Shown here: piece after piece, positions 18,465 through 29,727 of the stretch
How the letters are laid out: each line of letters begins with the position of its first letter
How positions within the stretch are numbered: position 1 is the stretch's first letter
Assembly (NCBI RefSeq): GCF_040712315.1
Contig: NC_134017.1
Coordinates: 9,578,001 to 9,642,000, forward strand
Length of the DNA stretch: 64,000 nucleotides
Direction of reading: 5' to 3'
From: Castanea sativa
Lineage: Eukaryota; Streptophyta; Magnoliopsida; Fagales; Fagaceae
Position numbers and translations under genes: made by a program
Notes under the pieces: model-generated
Told to the model about the DNA's origin: nothing
Database searches by the model: none
What the model saw: only the letters and a program-made list of their open reading frames with translations

Positions 18465-19856
18465 TGTTATTTAGTTTTCAAGATCTAGTGACGCAGCTGA
18501 AGTTTCTTTATCCTCTACAAACTATGATAAGTACACCTTTGTGAACTTAATTTTGTATTTTGGGTCGCATTAGCACTTCTTCTAATTGAAGCAGCATTAT
18601 AATAGTAGATTAGTTACGTATTCTTGCCTGCGTCTGTTTACTGCTTTTATATGCTCGTAAGTCTGTTCTTGGTGTTTGAATAAAATTTGTTTCATCAGAG
18701 AAAAAAATATTCACCAATGCTGATTGCCATTGGTTAATAGAGGGAAAATGTGCTTGAAAAGCTCCTTATAGAGCTTGATGGGTTTGCTGGGAGCAAAGCC
18801 TTTATATTTCTGTTCTCTAAGAATTGTATCCGTTACACCCTGCTCTTCTATGATAAGGTTGATTTGATCATAGGATTAGAGTTCGCCTTCCAAATGCCAA
18901 AGGGAGAAATATTTCAAAATTTTAGGCCAACAAAGTGAAGATGTTTACATTTATTGAGTGTCCACTCTTGGACAGAACTTGATTGGAGAGTAAGGTTGGC
19001 CAGATTCTTCAAGACGCCGTTCTTAAGGGTAAGGCCTGTTACTTTAGGTTATTTTAGAGTTTTAGTGGGTGTTTGGGAGAGAAGTTTAAGTTATGTTGTT
19101 TGAGTGTTTTTCATATACGTGTGGATGAAAAAGTGTGTGGAAATATGTTTAGTCTTTAGGCATTTCTCAAGATCTTTTATTTCAAGTGAAAATAATATGA
19201 TTGGAGCATAGTTACAAATTCCCCTCAGTTCTGCTCGGAATGGCCATAATTTTTCATTTCAATTAATTAACTAATATGAATCACCTTTCTACTCTATTTA
19301 CTTATTTTTAGAGTGAGAAAAAAAATTATTTAAATAGAACATAGAAATAAATATTTCTAGTTGATGCATGTGCCTACTTATCAAAATGACAAAAATGGGG
19401 TTTTTAGAGTTAGTCTAGCTAAAATGCTGAAGAGGCTGGTGTAAATGCTTTAGATTAAACTAAGTAGTTTACTTAATGTACTTTAGTAATTTGTGGGTCT
19501 ACCGATTTTCATTAGAAAAAAAAAAAACAAAAAAAATAAAAAACAAACCAAGAAGAAGTAAATGAGGCTGTAATTTCTTTACAAGTTCACATTTTGTTAA
19601 TATACTACTGTGTTGTTGTTAAGTCATGGGTGATTTTTTTTTTCTTTGAGGAAAAAAGTATATAATAGTATTGCGTATTTTATGTTAATGTATTTATATT
19701 TGGTTTTGAGATTTGCTTAATTGTATGGTTTATCTGCTCATCAAAAAATTAATTGATCTCGTTATACTTAGCCGCTTAAACCCTTTTTTATAGGTTAGTA
19801 GCTTAAACTTGATTGTTCAAACAATTTTTTCTTTATAAATTTACTAAATAATTAGT
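18465..19856 (+). repeat. 3' flank of receptor kinase copy 2 (duplicated)
   Basis: Counterpart of 10560-11870. It contains a private insertion of about 115 bp near 19035-19150. Similarity ends exactly where LTR-like DNA starts. Confidence 0.85.
18679..18684 (+). terminator. Candidate polyadenylation signal, receptor kinase copy 2
   Basis: AATAAA about 215 bp after the stop codon, conserved with copy 1. Confidence 0.4.
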
Positions 19857-20250
19857 GTGGGGACGTGAATCCCCCCGTATAAGTTAGATGGGCGATTAAG
19901 GTAATTTCCATGGACGCACCTCGGACCTCGAGGATGAGCACTAGTTATGTGAGACGCATAATGTTAGAACATCAAAGGAGAGAGAAAGTAGGCTTGGCAT
20001 GAAACATAAAAAGGATGAAGAAAGAAGGGTGTAGAAGACATCCCCTCCGCATTAAACGCAAGACAACCACTCCTCTAGCCACATTAATGAGGAAATGATC
20101 GTGAATAGTGGTGGCACAGCTAACGATGCAGGAAAAGGCTCACTAATCTGTTCTGGATGGGACATGAGCTCTAAGAATGCAATCTCAGCCCTACAAGTGT
20201 AAGATTCAGATGAGTTGTTGCTGGATAAAAAATCCCATTTAAAACCGTAA
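19857..20250. mobile_element. LTR-like fragment at the duplication edge
   Basis: Starts TGTGGGGACGTGAATCCCCC, a plant LTR-like opening. It is less AT-rich than its surroundings and abuts the end of receptor-kinase homology. No right end, internal domain or target duplication found. Confidence 0.3.
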
Positions 20251-20941
20251 TGCTTCCAATTTGGGTTGGATCACAAACTAGATTGAACACAAAACAAGCT
20301 CCACATAACCCAACAAGTTGATTATTGAAGATGTGAAGTTCAAGAATTTTATAAACACTGGAAATTTTACCACAAAATGGGTATTCACACTACAATAATT
20401 GATAGATTAACATTGCCAAAATGTATATATTTTTTATTCTTTTGGATAAACATCGTAATAGATTACTTAAGATGTTCGAGGTCATTGTTGTTTGTAAGTT
20501 ATAGTTGAATTAGAGTGGCACTGACAGAAAAGAAATATAAATTAGAATATGTGATTGCCAGCACTTACATCATTTTAAGTGGTCATAGGAAGTAATAAAT
20601 GAGAGAAGCATACTGCTTGTGTATATGATCTGTGTGATATTGGGCTAGTGCTAGTGTTCACAGACATTTTTGTGGGACACTGTCCTATTTTGGAATTTTG
20701 TTGATAAATCTCATGTGCATGATTTATACCGCTCTCTGCATCTCAACCTGCACTGGAAAATATATCCTCAAGTTTTAAATGAGCCCTTATTATTCCTTAA
20801 TTTTTGGTTTGGTTCTCCATTCTATAGGACATCAAATAGTTCTGCTTACAGTCACTGTGGATGTCCTTGTACATTATAAAATATTTACAATGTTATACTA
20901 ATATATTGGCTCTCAAGCTATCAATTCTTTCTATTTTTTAT

Positions 20942-22010
20942 TTTTTATTTTGGGGGCGTGGGGTCTGCATATTGCTGTTGACTCTGCCTCTCCTGCAGAT
21001 CATGCTCATGTAACTGGTCAGATGCCTGTGAATTGACTATTTTCTTCTGGACGTAAAGAGGACTTGCTGATGACTGTGCAGAAGTGCTGGTTGTTTCTGC
21101 CTCTGTTATTGACTGTGCTGTTAAGCCTTTAGCAAGTTCAGCTGCTAAGTGGGCAAAGAGGCACTTTTTATAGGATGTATTCTGATTGAAGCTACTGTTG
21201 ATAATGTGCAGTTGCATTTCAGTCAGTGTGGCTATCTTTTGGATGTGTATCTTCCCAAGGTAAATGTAGCTGATTTTTGTCTAGATTAATTGAGAATGTG
21301 TGGAGGGTTTGCTGATGAAAATATTACTGCACCGTATTTCTTGACAACTCTTTTCTAGATGCTTCAACCATGGCTATGAAGCATGTGAAAAGATGTGTTG
21401 TTAAACCAGCTTGTGTTTGTTTAAGGTTTTATAATGGGCTTGCTTGCAGAGGACACTTTTACCACCTTATCTATATAAGCATAAATTCAATATTGCACAA
21501 CAATAGTAATGGCTGAAATCAAGATGTTGAGATATGACTACAAGAGGGAAAATGAACACATGATGATCACATGATGAACACTTAGAGGTAACACCAATTG
21601 GAAAACAGATAAGATGTTCTGCCAAATTCCTCCTGGGATGAGAATTGAAAATTAGTGATTGCTTAGAGACTTTTCTTGGTACTAATTGTCATTGATTGCA
21701 TGTTTTTTTCATGTTGCTAACTTGCTATTTGCACATCATGGAAACTCATTTTGTACTGTAATTGCATGTTCTGTGTTATATTTTAGTATTTATCAGATCC
21801 TTCTTGGGTTTTGCCCATATGTTATTGGTATAACTAATATCACAATGCATTTTGCTTCAGGATGAAAGAAAAATGTGTCATAGGGGGTTCGGTTTTGTGA
21901 CATTGTCGGATGAATTTTCAGCTGAGTACACTTCTCAGAAAGTACATAGGATATTTGGGCAGATGTGTGTTAGTAGATGTTATCACGTATATGATAGATA
22001 GGTGCTTGGG
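20942..22010 (+). pseudogene. RNA-binding (RRM) protein gene relic with an intron
   Basis: Plus-strand pieces resemble an hnRNP-like protein with consecutive RRMs. HIAVDSASPAD (about 20968-21000) resembles an RRM C-terminal end. EATVDNVQLHFSQCGYLLDVYLPK (about 21188-21259) resembles the start of the next RRM. Across a GT-AG intron (21260-21860, donor AAG/GTAAAT, acceptor TTCAG/G), DERKMCHRGFGFVTLSDE carries a canonical RNP1. Then QKVHRIFGQ follows. Stops and frame breaks lie between the first two pieces and after the last, so it is not functional. The retained intron argues for a DNA-level duplicate, not a processed copy. Confidence 0.6.
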
Positions 22011-23145
22011 CCCAATAGACACTCATGTGGGTAGCCGAGTATCAAAGGAAACAGCATCAGGGGTTTCTTATGCAGAGTGGTTTGGTGTGCTTCTGTCTAT
22101 GACATGATTCACATATGGTCTCAGAGAAACTCAAGAATTCATGGAGAGGTCAAAACAGGGGAAATCAAAGTGAAGAGATGAGAAAGGATATCAAGTTTTG
22201 GATGATGTTCAAAGGAAGTAGCTGCAACTCTAGCCTAACCTATACAGAGTCATCTGTTCTAACTGGAGTGTACCACATTAAATCATTCATGACTTCTGCT
22301 TAAAAGCTTGCTAGTAGTTGGGGTTTGTGGTTGGTTTGTTTTTAAAACAAGATGTTGGGTAAGATTAGCACCAATCTGATGCTGTAGTTTAGTCCGAAGA
22401 CTCGTATCTTTGTTTAGAATTGGGTTGGGATGATGTAACACTGTTTTCAGATGGAGATAATCTTTTAATTTTTAGTTCAGATGACCTTGTTGTAGTGGAC
22501 TAGCTGAAGTCTCTTTCCGGTGTTTCTGTTTGTATTGGCTTGTTTCATAACATATATAATTTATTACTTATTAGTATGTTTGATTATTGCATTTGTCATG
22601 TCTTCCCACCTTAGCACCTTTGTATTTCATCTTAGTATTTTATTGATGGAAAATGCTAAAGTTACACTTAGTTGTTTAGCATTTTCATTATACATAATTT
22701 TTCAAGTCGTTTATCTTTTCATTATTGCTAAATCATGATTTAGCATTTTTCTTTTCAAATCTTTAATAAAGCCTCAAAAGTGCTAGACCAATTGAAACCA
22801 TAAAATGTATGAAAAAAAATGTTGAAAATGTGTTAGATTATCAATGATGATTCATTTCCCCTAATAGTTTGAGACTTCAACTTTTGTAAACCAATCTTAC
22901 ATGATAGTATATTGTCGATATTAGTCACCTAAAATTGAAAATTAAATTACAAACTTTATATTTAACTATGGATGAACTTGTATCCAAGATAAAGACAAAT
23001 ACAACTTTGGATCAATTGGACTATCTTCTATAGAACAAAACTTTTATTAATAAGATAGATGGCCAAAATGACAGATTTTACATCCCTTTAACATTGCTTC
23101 CTTTATTCATATATAATCTCATAGAAGGAAAACCACACAATTTAA
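22011..23145. other. Non-coding spacer including 3' flank of PMEI-like gene 1
   Basis: From about 22740 to 23145 the sequence is repeated downstream of the other PMEI-like copies (about 31890-32170 plus 34240-34378, and about 37930-38780). It is the conserved 3' flank of the cluster unit. No gene otherwise. Confidence 0.6.
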
Positions 23146-23685
23146 CTATTTAAGAATTTTATCGATTAGAGCTTGGGAATCTAAAGCATAGGCCCAAAAG
23201 TACCTTAAATAAGTCCCAAGATCATCTGGGTATGTCACATTCCTTAACAGCTTAAAACACTGAAAGTGAAAAACTAAGGCTGCTTGCACATCACTTCTAG
23301 CCTCTTGGTAATTTTTCGATCCCAAGTCCGAAGACGCATTGGCTAACTTTTGATGTATATCTTGGTACCTACTAGCACAATATCCATATGTTGCTCTAGT
23401 ACTCTGATTTGGGTCTGTAGCATTTAAGTTGTCAAATATTTGTTTCAAGTTTTGAGCTTGTGTTGAAGCACAGGCATCGATCAATATCTTTGCGAGTCCC
23501 GTTAAATCTGCAGTAGCACTTCCAGGATTAAAGAAAAAACATTTGTTGCAATCGTTAGGTTGTGGGGTCCTAAAACATATGTCACTGTAACTATTTGTTG
23601 AAATTCCATTAACCAGGTTCTGCTTTGTTGCTAAAGCAATAATGATGAAGGACATCAACATTGAAATTGTTTGGAACAAAGACAT
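23146..23685 (-). CDS. Plant invertase/pectin methylesterase inhibitor-like protein 1
   Basis: Small secreted protein of the PMEI/invertase inhibitor superfamily. Such proteins bind pectin methylesterase or acid invertase in the wall or vacuole. The chosen start (MSLFQ, 23685) gives 179 residues: a signal peptide (about 1-22), then CFRTPQPNDC, the two-Cys N-terminal hairpin with 9-residue spacing. A helical bundle follows with a second Cys pair, YCASRY and FQCFKLL, about 40 residues apart, and a YALDSQALIDKIL C-terminal helix. An extra Cys follows the first pair (NKC) and another lies in IDACAS. An upstream in-frame ATG at 23712 lies at a predicted intron acceptor and is not conserved in its relatives. 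Which enzyme it inhibits cannot be told. Confidence 0.85.
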   Translation of the reverse strand: MSLFQTISMLMSFIIIALATKQNLVNGISTNSYSDICFRTPQPNDCNKCFFFNPGSATADLTGLAKILIDACASTQAQNLKQIFDNLNATDPNQSTRATYGYCASRYQDIHQKLANASSDLGSKNYQEARSDVQAALVFHFQCFKLLRNVTYPDDLGTYLRYFWAYALDSQALIDKILK

Positions 23686-23704
23686 ATACGTAGATACAAT
23701 AAAC

Positions 23705-24061
23705 CTGCACAAAGAAAAATAAAATAAACTTGTATTAATAGAAAAGGATATTTAATTAAACATGCTCTTCCGTGTGTTTCGTTGAGTATAAACACATACG
23801 CCTGGTTAATCTCAATCTTTTATAACGTTAGTATTAGATTTTTCCTAAAACATAATGTTTAATCTCAATCATTTATCTTTATTTCAAAATCTTCCTTATA
23901 TTTTAAAATGCATCAAAAGACATTTCTTACCGTTATTACCAAGTGAAAATTTCCAAAGTATAAGAATAATCTTGAAACATATATTAAAGTTTAAGAACCA
24001 AATATACAAATTAACCAAAAAGAAAAATAAAAGATTGAAACCCTTATGAGGAGAGCTAAAC
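23705..24061 (-). other. Predicted 5'UTR intron of PMEI-like gene 1
   Basis: The acceptor TGCAG/GTTT just before the ATG is conserved in all four PMEI-like loci here. A possible donor, CCAAAG/GTTTAG, lies at 24061-24062. The donor is weak (GTTTAG; GTTAGC in genes 2 and 3). The inference rests on the conserved acceptor and the strong donor at gene 4. Confidence 0.4.
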
Positions 24062-24125
24062 CTTTGGTTTCGACAGACTTCAATTTTTGGTTGACTACGT
24101 ATGTGGTGAGTTTGTACTTTGTAGG

Positions 24126-24135
24126 CCTTTTATAG
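24126..24135 (-). promoter_or_regulatory. TATA box of PMEI-like gene 1
   Basis: CTATAAAAGG on the minus strand. Equivalent TATA elements precede PMEI-like copies 2 (about 35171-35180) and 3 (about 39807-39816) in matching contexts. Confidence 0.6.
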
Positions 24136-25006
24136 AGCTATCACCCAATGGTAAAAAGTTTTCCTCAAATAATTTTTTTTTTAAAAACCTATGGTAAAAA
24201 CTAAAAAACACATAGACATTGTGGATTTGATATGGACTTTTGGATATGAAATATTAAATTTATAATTGTAATTATTAATGGGTATTATTAACTTATCAAA
24301 AAAATGACTAGGTATTTATGAAGACTATATTTTTATATGAAAGTATTAAATATACAATTATGAATTAAATTTATAATTATGGTAATTATTAATGGGTATT
24401 ATTAACTTATCAAAAAAAAAAAGTGAATCGGTGTTTATGAAGACTGTCTTTTATGTGAAAATATTAAATAAAAAATTATGATAATAATTTATATATATTT
24501 ATTAGAATGGGTTTGTAAATGAAATTAGGTAAATTGCAATTACACCCCTAAAGTTTGGGGGTGATTGGACTTTACACTCTCAAGTTTCAAAATTTGGATT
24601 TTACCTCCTATCTTTTATGAGTGTTTGGATTTTAGTTCCTAAAGTTTTGGGGTGTTTGAATTTTAAATCCTAAAGTTTCAAAATTTGAGGGTATAAAATC
24701 CAAACAACCCAAAACTTTTGAGTATAAAATCCAAGTTCTGAAACGTCAGGGTATAAAATTCAAACACCCCAAACATCAGTGTGTAAATATCAAATTCAAT
24801 AAAAAAAAATTAGAATATTAACATGTAAAATTGTGAGTACCCCCAAAGCTTATGTGACAAAATTCAAAATTCTTTAATTTTATGTTCTTCTTTTTATCGA
24901 TCTTTCCTTCAAAATTTTATTTATATTCTATAATGTATCAAGATTCTTATCCTCGTTACTAAAGTGAAAAGTTTTAAAGTATATATAAGAATGATTTTGA
25001 CCAGGT

Positions 25007-25225
25007 ATTTAATTCTTTCATATAAAAATATAGTCTTCATAAATTCCTAGTCATTTTTTTGAAAAGTTAATAATACCCATTAATAATTACAATTATAAAT
25101 ATTAAATTATTTTTTGGATATGAAATATTAAATTTATAATTGTAATTATTAATGGGTATTATTAACTTATCATAAAAATGACTAGGTATTTATGAAGACT
25201 ATATTTGTATATGAAAGTATTAAAT
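25007..25225. repeat. Long near-perfect palindrome at array junction 1
   Basis: Arms 25007-25100 and 25132-25225 (94 bp each, about six mismatches by eye) around a 31-bp spacer. Transcription would give a long hairpin. Confidence 0.9.
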
Positions 25226-25884
25226 ATACAATTATGAATTAAATATATAATTATGGTAACTAGTAATGCGTATTATTAACTTATCAAAAAAAAAAGTGAA
25301 TCGTGTTTATGAAGACTGTCTTTTTAAATGAAAGTATTAAATAAAAAATTATGATAATGATTGATATATATTTATTAGAATGGGTTTGTAAATGAACTTA
25401 GATAAATTGAGAATTACACCCCTAAAGTTTGGGAGTGATTGGACTTTACACTCTCAAATTTTAAAATTTGGATTTTACCCCCAATATTATAGGAGTATTT
25501 GGATTTTACCCTCTAAAATTTTGGAGTGTTTGGACTTTAAATCCTAAAGTTTCAAAATTTAAGGATGTAAAATCCAAACAAACCTAAACTTTAGAATGTA
25601 AAATACAAGTTCTGAAACGTTAGGGTGTCAAATTCAAACACCCCAAACATCAGTGTGTAAAATCCAAATTCAATTAAAAAAAATATATTAGAATATTAAC
25701 ATGTAAAATTGTGAGTACCCCCAAAGCTTATGTGACAAAATTCAAAATTCTTAAATTTTATGTAGTTCTTCTTTTTATCGATTTTTCCTTCAAAATATTA
25801 TTTATATTCTATAATGTATCAAGATTCTTACCCTCATTACTAAAGTGAAAAGTTTTAAAGTATATATAAAATTGATTTTGACTA

Positions 25885-26105
25885 GGTATTTAACACATTC
25901 ATATAAAAATATAGTCTTCATAAATACCTAGTCATTTTTTTGATAAGTTAATAATACTCACTAATAATTACAATTATAAATATTAAAATTTTTTTGGATA
26001 TGAACTATTAAATTTATAATTGTAATTATTAATGGGTATTATTAACTTATCAAAAAAATGACTTGGTATTTATGAAGACTATATTTTTATATGAAAGTAT
26101 TAAAT
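25885..26105. repeat. Long near-perfect palindrome at array junction 2
   Basis: Same structure as at 25007: arms of about 94 bp (approximately 25887-25980 and 26012-26105) with a short AT-rich spacer. Confidence 0.88.
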
Positions 26106-26712
26106 ATAAAATTATGAGGTAAATTTATAATTATGGTAATTATTAACGGGTATTATTAACTTATCAAAAAAAAAAAGTGAATCAGTGTTTATGAAGACTG
26201 TCTTTTTAGATGAAAGTATTAAATAAAAAATTATGATAATGATTGATATATAATTATTAGAATGGGTTTGTAAATGAAATTAGATAAATTGCGAATTACA
26301 CCCCTAAAGTTTGGGAGTGATTGGACTTTACACTCTCAAATTTTAAAATTTGGATTTTTTTACCCCTATATTTTAGGAGTATTTGGATTTTAGTCTCTAA
26401 AGTTTTGGAGTGTTTGGATTTTAAATCCTAAAGTTTCAAAATTTGAGGGTGTAAAATCCAAACAACCCTAAACTTTAGAGTGTAAAATACAAGTTCTGAA
26501 ACGTCAGGATGTCAAATTCAAACACCCCAAACATCAGTGTGTAAATATCAAATTCAATAAAAAAAAATAGAATATTAACATGTAAAATTGTGAGTACCCC
26601 CAAAGCTTATGTGACAAAATTCAAAATTCTTTAATTTTAAGTTCTTCTTTTTATTGATCTTTCTTTCAAAATTTTATTTATATTCTATAATGTATCAAGA
26701 TTCTTACCCGAC

Positions 26713-26935
26713 TAGGTATTTAATACTTTCATATAAAAACATAGTCTTCATAAATACGTAGTCATTTTTTTGATAAGTTAATAATACCCATTAATAATTA
26801 CAATTAGAAATATTAAATTTTTTTTGGATATGAAATATTAAATTTATAATTGTAATTATTAATGGGTATTATTAACTTATCAAAAAAATGACTAGGTATT
26901 TATGAAGACTATATTTTTATATGAAAGTATTAAAT
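26713..26935. repeat. Long near-perfect palindrome at array junction 3
   Basis: Same structure again, arms of about 94 bp (approximately 26715-26808 and 26841-26935). The first array unit (24242) has only the right arm. Confidence 0.88.
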
Positions 26936-27586
26936 ATACAATTGTGAATTATATTTATAATTATGGTAATTATTAATGGGTATTATTAACTTATCAAAAA
27001 AAAAAGTGAATCGGTGTTTATGAAGACTATCTTTTTATGTGAAAGTATTAAATAAAAAATTATGATAATAATTTATATATATTTATAAGATTGGGTTTTT
27101 AAATAAAATTAGGTAATTTGCAAATTACACCCCTAAAGTTTGGAGGTGATTGGACTTTACACTCTCAAATTTCAAAATTTAGATTTTACGCCCTATATTT
27201 TAGGAGTGTTTGGATTTTAGTCCCTAAAGTTTTGTGGTATTTGGATTTTAAATCCTAAAGTTTCAAAATTTAAGGGTGTAAAATCCAAACAACCCAAAGC
27301 TTTCAAGTGTAAAATCCAAGTTCTGAAATGTCATGGTGTAAAATTCAAACACCCCAAACTTCAGTGTGTAAAATCCAAATTCAATAAATAAATAAATAAA
27401 TTAGAATATTAACATGTAAAATTGTGAGTATTCCCAAAGCTTACGTGACAAAATTCAAAATTCTTTAATTTTATGTAGTTCTTTTTATTGATCTTTCTTT
27501 CAACATTTTATTTATATTCTATAATGTATCAAGATTCTTACCCTCGTTGCTAAAGTGAAAAGTTTTAAAGTATATATAAGAAACTA

Positions 27587-28197
27587 TGCAAAAAGGAAAT
27601 TATTTTCAAACTAAGGTGATGGTCCATTTTAGTCTATTTGGTCCGTTTTGATCCATTTCAATCCACTCTGTCCTTTTCAGTCTATTCAATCCATATTAGT
27701 TCATTTTGGTTCATTCAATCCACATCGGTCCATCTTTGGTCCATTCAATCCACATCGGTCTAATTTTGTCCATTTTCAGTATACTTTGGTTCATTTTGAT
27801 CTACACGGTCCATCTTTAGCCCATCCAGTCCACATTGGTCCATCAATCCATTTCAGTCTGCTTTGAATCTGATCTAGCAAATTAGGTGTCATTAATAAAT
27901 GGATTAATACCACCGCACACCCTTGGTGCAATGGTCACTCCACAAGTATAAATGCTTGTGGGGTGTGGGGGATAAGGGTCAGGATTCAAGTCTCCAAGAG
28001 AGAGCTTCACACACATATACACTTAGATTAAGTTAGAGTAGAAATTCTATCTTGTATCAAAAAATAAATAAAATAAATGGATTAATGCTTTTGGATTCAT
28101 AATCTTTTGGATAGTGGAGAAATGTTAGTTAATTATAGTGTGTATGTATTATCATATTAATGCAAAATTCCTACGCATCACGCAGGTTAGCAACTAG
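27587..28197 (+). mobile_element. Helitron-like segment with CCATT-type degenerate minisatellite
   Basis: 27604-27870 is a degenerate repeat of words such as GGTCCATTCAGTCCA. The segment ends in a short hairpin (28170-28186, CCTACG/CGCAGG arms) followed by CTAG (28194-28197) before T, as in Helitron 3' ends. A related segment lies at 45490-45920. Homology between the two continues past CTAG, so the whole locus was probably duplicated with an old Helitron in it. No Rep/helicase coding is present. Confidence 0.4.
27909..28074 (+). mobile_element. tRNA-derived SINE, copy 1
   Basis: 166-bp element with Pol III A box TGGTGCAATGG (27924) and B box GGATTCAAGTC (27982), ending in an AAATAAATAAA tail. 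Perfect 12-bp target duplications AAATGGATTAAT flank it (27897-27908 and 28075-28086). The matching locus at 45807-45817 lacks the insertion. Confidence 0.92.
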
Positions 28198-28631
28198 TAT
28201 CTATAAATATGAAATACTAAACTCTCAGCCGTTTATTTCAATTATAAATTTACCCAAATTATTTTTGTGATTTAGTTCTTCTTAATTATGAAGATGTCAA
28301 AATTCTTACACTCATTACTAAGTGAGAAATTTTAAAGTATATATAAGAATGATCATAAAATACATGTTAAAGTTCAAGGACTGAATATGCAACTTAACCA
28401 AAAAGTTAATAAAAAAACAAATGAAACCCTATTATATAGAAAAGAATTTATGAGTCTGAAGGCCTTATAGCTCAACTTTCACCTTGTGCTGTTTTGACAA
28501 AAATGTCAAAGGTTAAAATCCCCAAACTCCAACTATCAATTGTAATAAAAATATAAATAAACAAAATTTCAAAAAAAAAATAAAGAAAGAGGAAGAAGGT
28601 CAATAAAGAGCTCATTGTAAGGTAAAATTAG
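28198..28631. repeat. Duplicated PMEI-cluster spacer, copy I part 1
   Basis: 28280-28631 matches 36240-36580, interrupted after 28631 by the Pack-MULE. It holds a possible second SINE type in both copies, with TAGCTCAACT and AAGGTTMAAATC box-like words. No genes. Confidence 0.65.
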
Positions 28632-28924
28632 GGGGTAATTACACTAAACCTACCTGTGGTTTGGCCTGAAATCACTTTACCTACTCGTGGTTTAAAAAGT
28701 GTCACTTTACCCACCTAAAGTATGTTCCGTTTGTTTTCCTTAACTCACCTCTGTTAAAATTAAGGGTAAATATGTATTTTTGCTCAAATTTTATATCTCT
28801 CTCCTCCCAAAACAAAAAATAGCACCAAAATGCAAGAGAGAGAAGATCAAAAAGTGGTATTTGTCTCTCTCTCCATTCACACAAATCTTGAACATGAAGA
28901 ACATACCAAAAAAAAAAAAAAAAA

Positions 28925-29060
28925 CCCAGATCAACCTACACAAGATCACTGACTTAATGGCTCAAATTGTCCAGTTTCTATGGAAGAATAATGCACCTTT
29001 CACAGTTAACATTTACCCTTTCCTAAGTCTTTATGGCAATGACAAGTAAACCCATTTTGA
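28925..29060 (+). pseudogene. Captured GH17 beta-1,3-glucanase fragment, catalytic part
   Basis: Translation reads [20 protein letters not shown] then [11 protein letters not shown], a signature stretch of plant GH17 glucan endo-1,3-beta-glucosidases, then a stop. It is inside the Pack-MULE on the plus strand. The rest of the same gene type resumes at 29730. Confidence 0.75.
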
Positions 29061-29081
29061 TATCATCATCAAGCAGCAAGC

Positions 29082-29725
29082 TCAAATCGCCAGAAGAACA
29101 ACTAAACTCATAACCTTTTGAGAAACAAAAACCTCATAATCAGCCTCATCAGTCCCAGAAACATAGGTAACAGCCAATAGTTCTTCATCACCAAGTTCGT
29201 TAAGAAACGGGTGATCCATCAACATCTCAACAATAAACCTATACATATATTTCTTCACAAGGCACGCTTTCAGAAAAGCTTTGGCTTGACTTGAAATCCC
29301 AGTTGGAATTTCAGGCAATTCGCGCTCATCATCAATAAGATTGAACAAATCCCATTTGTTAAACTCTTTTTCCCTATCCCAAGGAGATTTCCCAATCAAC
29401 ATCTCACAAACAACGCAACCCAAAGCCCATATATTAGAGGGAGGCTCTTACACTCACTCAATCAAACACTCAGGTGCCATATACAAAGCAGTGCCTCTCA
29501 AGTCCATCCTCATCTTCTTTCTCTACCATGACCTCTTGGCCAACCCAAGATCAGCAATCTTGGCCACAAAATGAGCAGCAGCAGTAGTACTAGCACTCAC
29601 ATTCACAAGCAAAAAATTCTTAAGCTTGATATCACAGTGTACATACCCACATCCATGAATATGATTAAGCCCTTTTAGAATACACTTGTTTGGTCTTATA
29701 GATGAGGATGCAAAGAGCATTGCTT
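29082..29725 (-). pseudogene. Captured MAPKKK-type protein kinase fragment
   Basis: Minus-strand translation reads ILKGLNHIHGCGYVHCDIKLKN, then KIADLGLAKR, RGTALYMAPECLIE, GCVVCEMLIGKSPWD, FLKACLVKKY and DHPFLNEL. This is the C-lobe of a plant MAPKKK (MAPKKK17/18-like) kinase, from the catalytic loop onward. HCD replaces HRD and DLG replaces DFG, the former common in this family. Three in-frame stops (after AKRSW, and two after CLIE) kill it. The P-loop and N-lobe are absent. It sits between two GH17 pieces and in the opposite direction. Confidence 0.82.
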
Positions 29726-29727
29726 CG

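Larger units (their letters stand above)
24242..27585. repeat. Tandem array of four units of about 830-880 bp
   Basis: Successive units begin with GGATATGAAATATTAAAT-like sequence at 24242, 25116, 25996 and 26826, giving spacings of 874, 880 and 830. Landmark words recur in order: ACTAGGTATTTATGAAGAC, AATTACACCCCTAAAGTTT, CATGTAAAATTGTGAGTA and AAGTGAAAAGTTTTAAAGTA. Unit 3 has a deletion of about 50 bp near 26709. The array is non-coding and AT-rich. A single diverged version of the same sequence lies upstream of PMEI-like copies 2 (about 35330-35640) and 3 (about 40070-40280). Confidence 0.93.

Noticed and set aside
20945..21217. 90-codon open frame on the minus strand
   Set aside because: Antisense shadow of the RRM relic, which has recognisable motifs and an intron on the plus strand.
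22727..22744. Perfect palindrome GCTAAATCATGATTTAGC
   Set aside because: Single occurrence in AT-rich DNA with no gene context.
24242..27585. CRISPR array or tRNA cluster
   Set aside because: Units are about 870 bp with no short identical repeats and spacers, in a eukaryotic nuclear context; no tRNA cloverleaf was found anywhere beyond the SINE heads.
29523..29720. Kinase ORFs as a functional MAPKKK gene
   Set aside because: Only the C-lobe is present, three in-frame stops, enclosed in Pack-MULE inverted ends.
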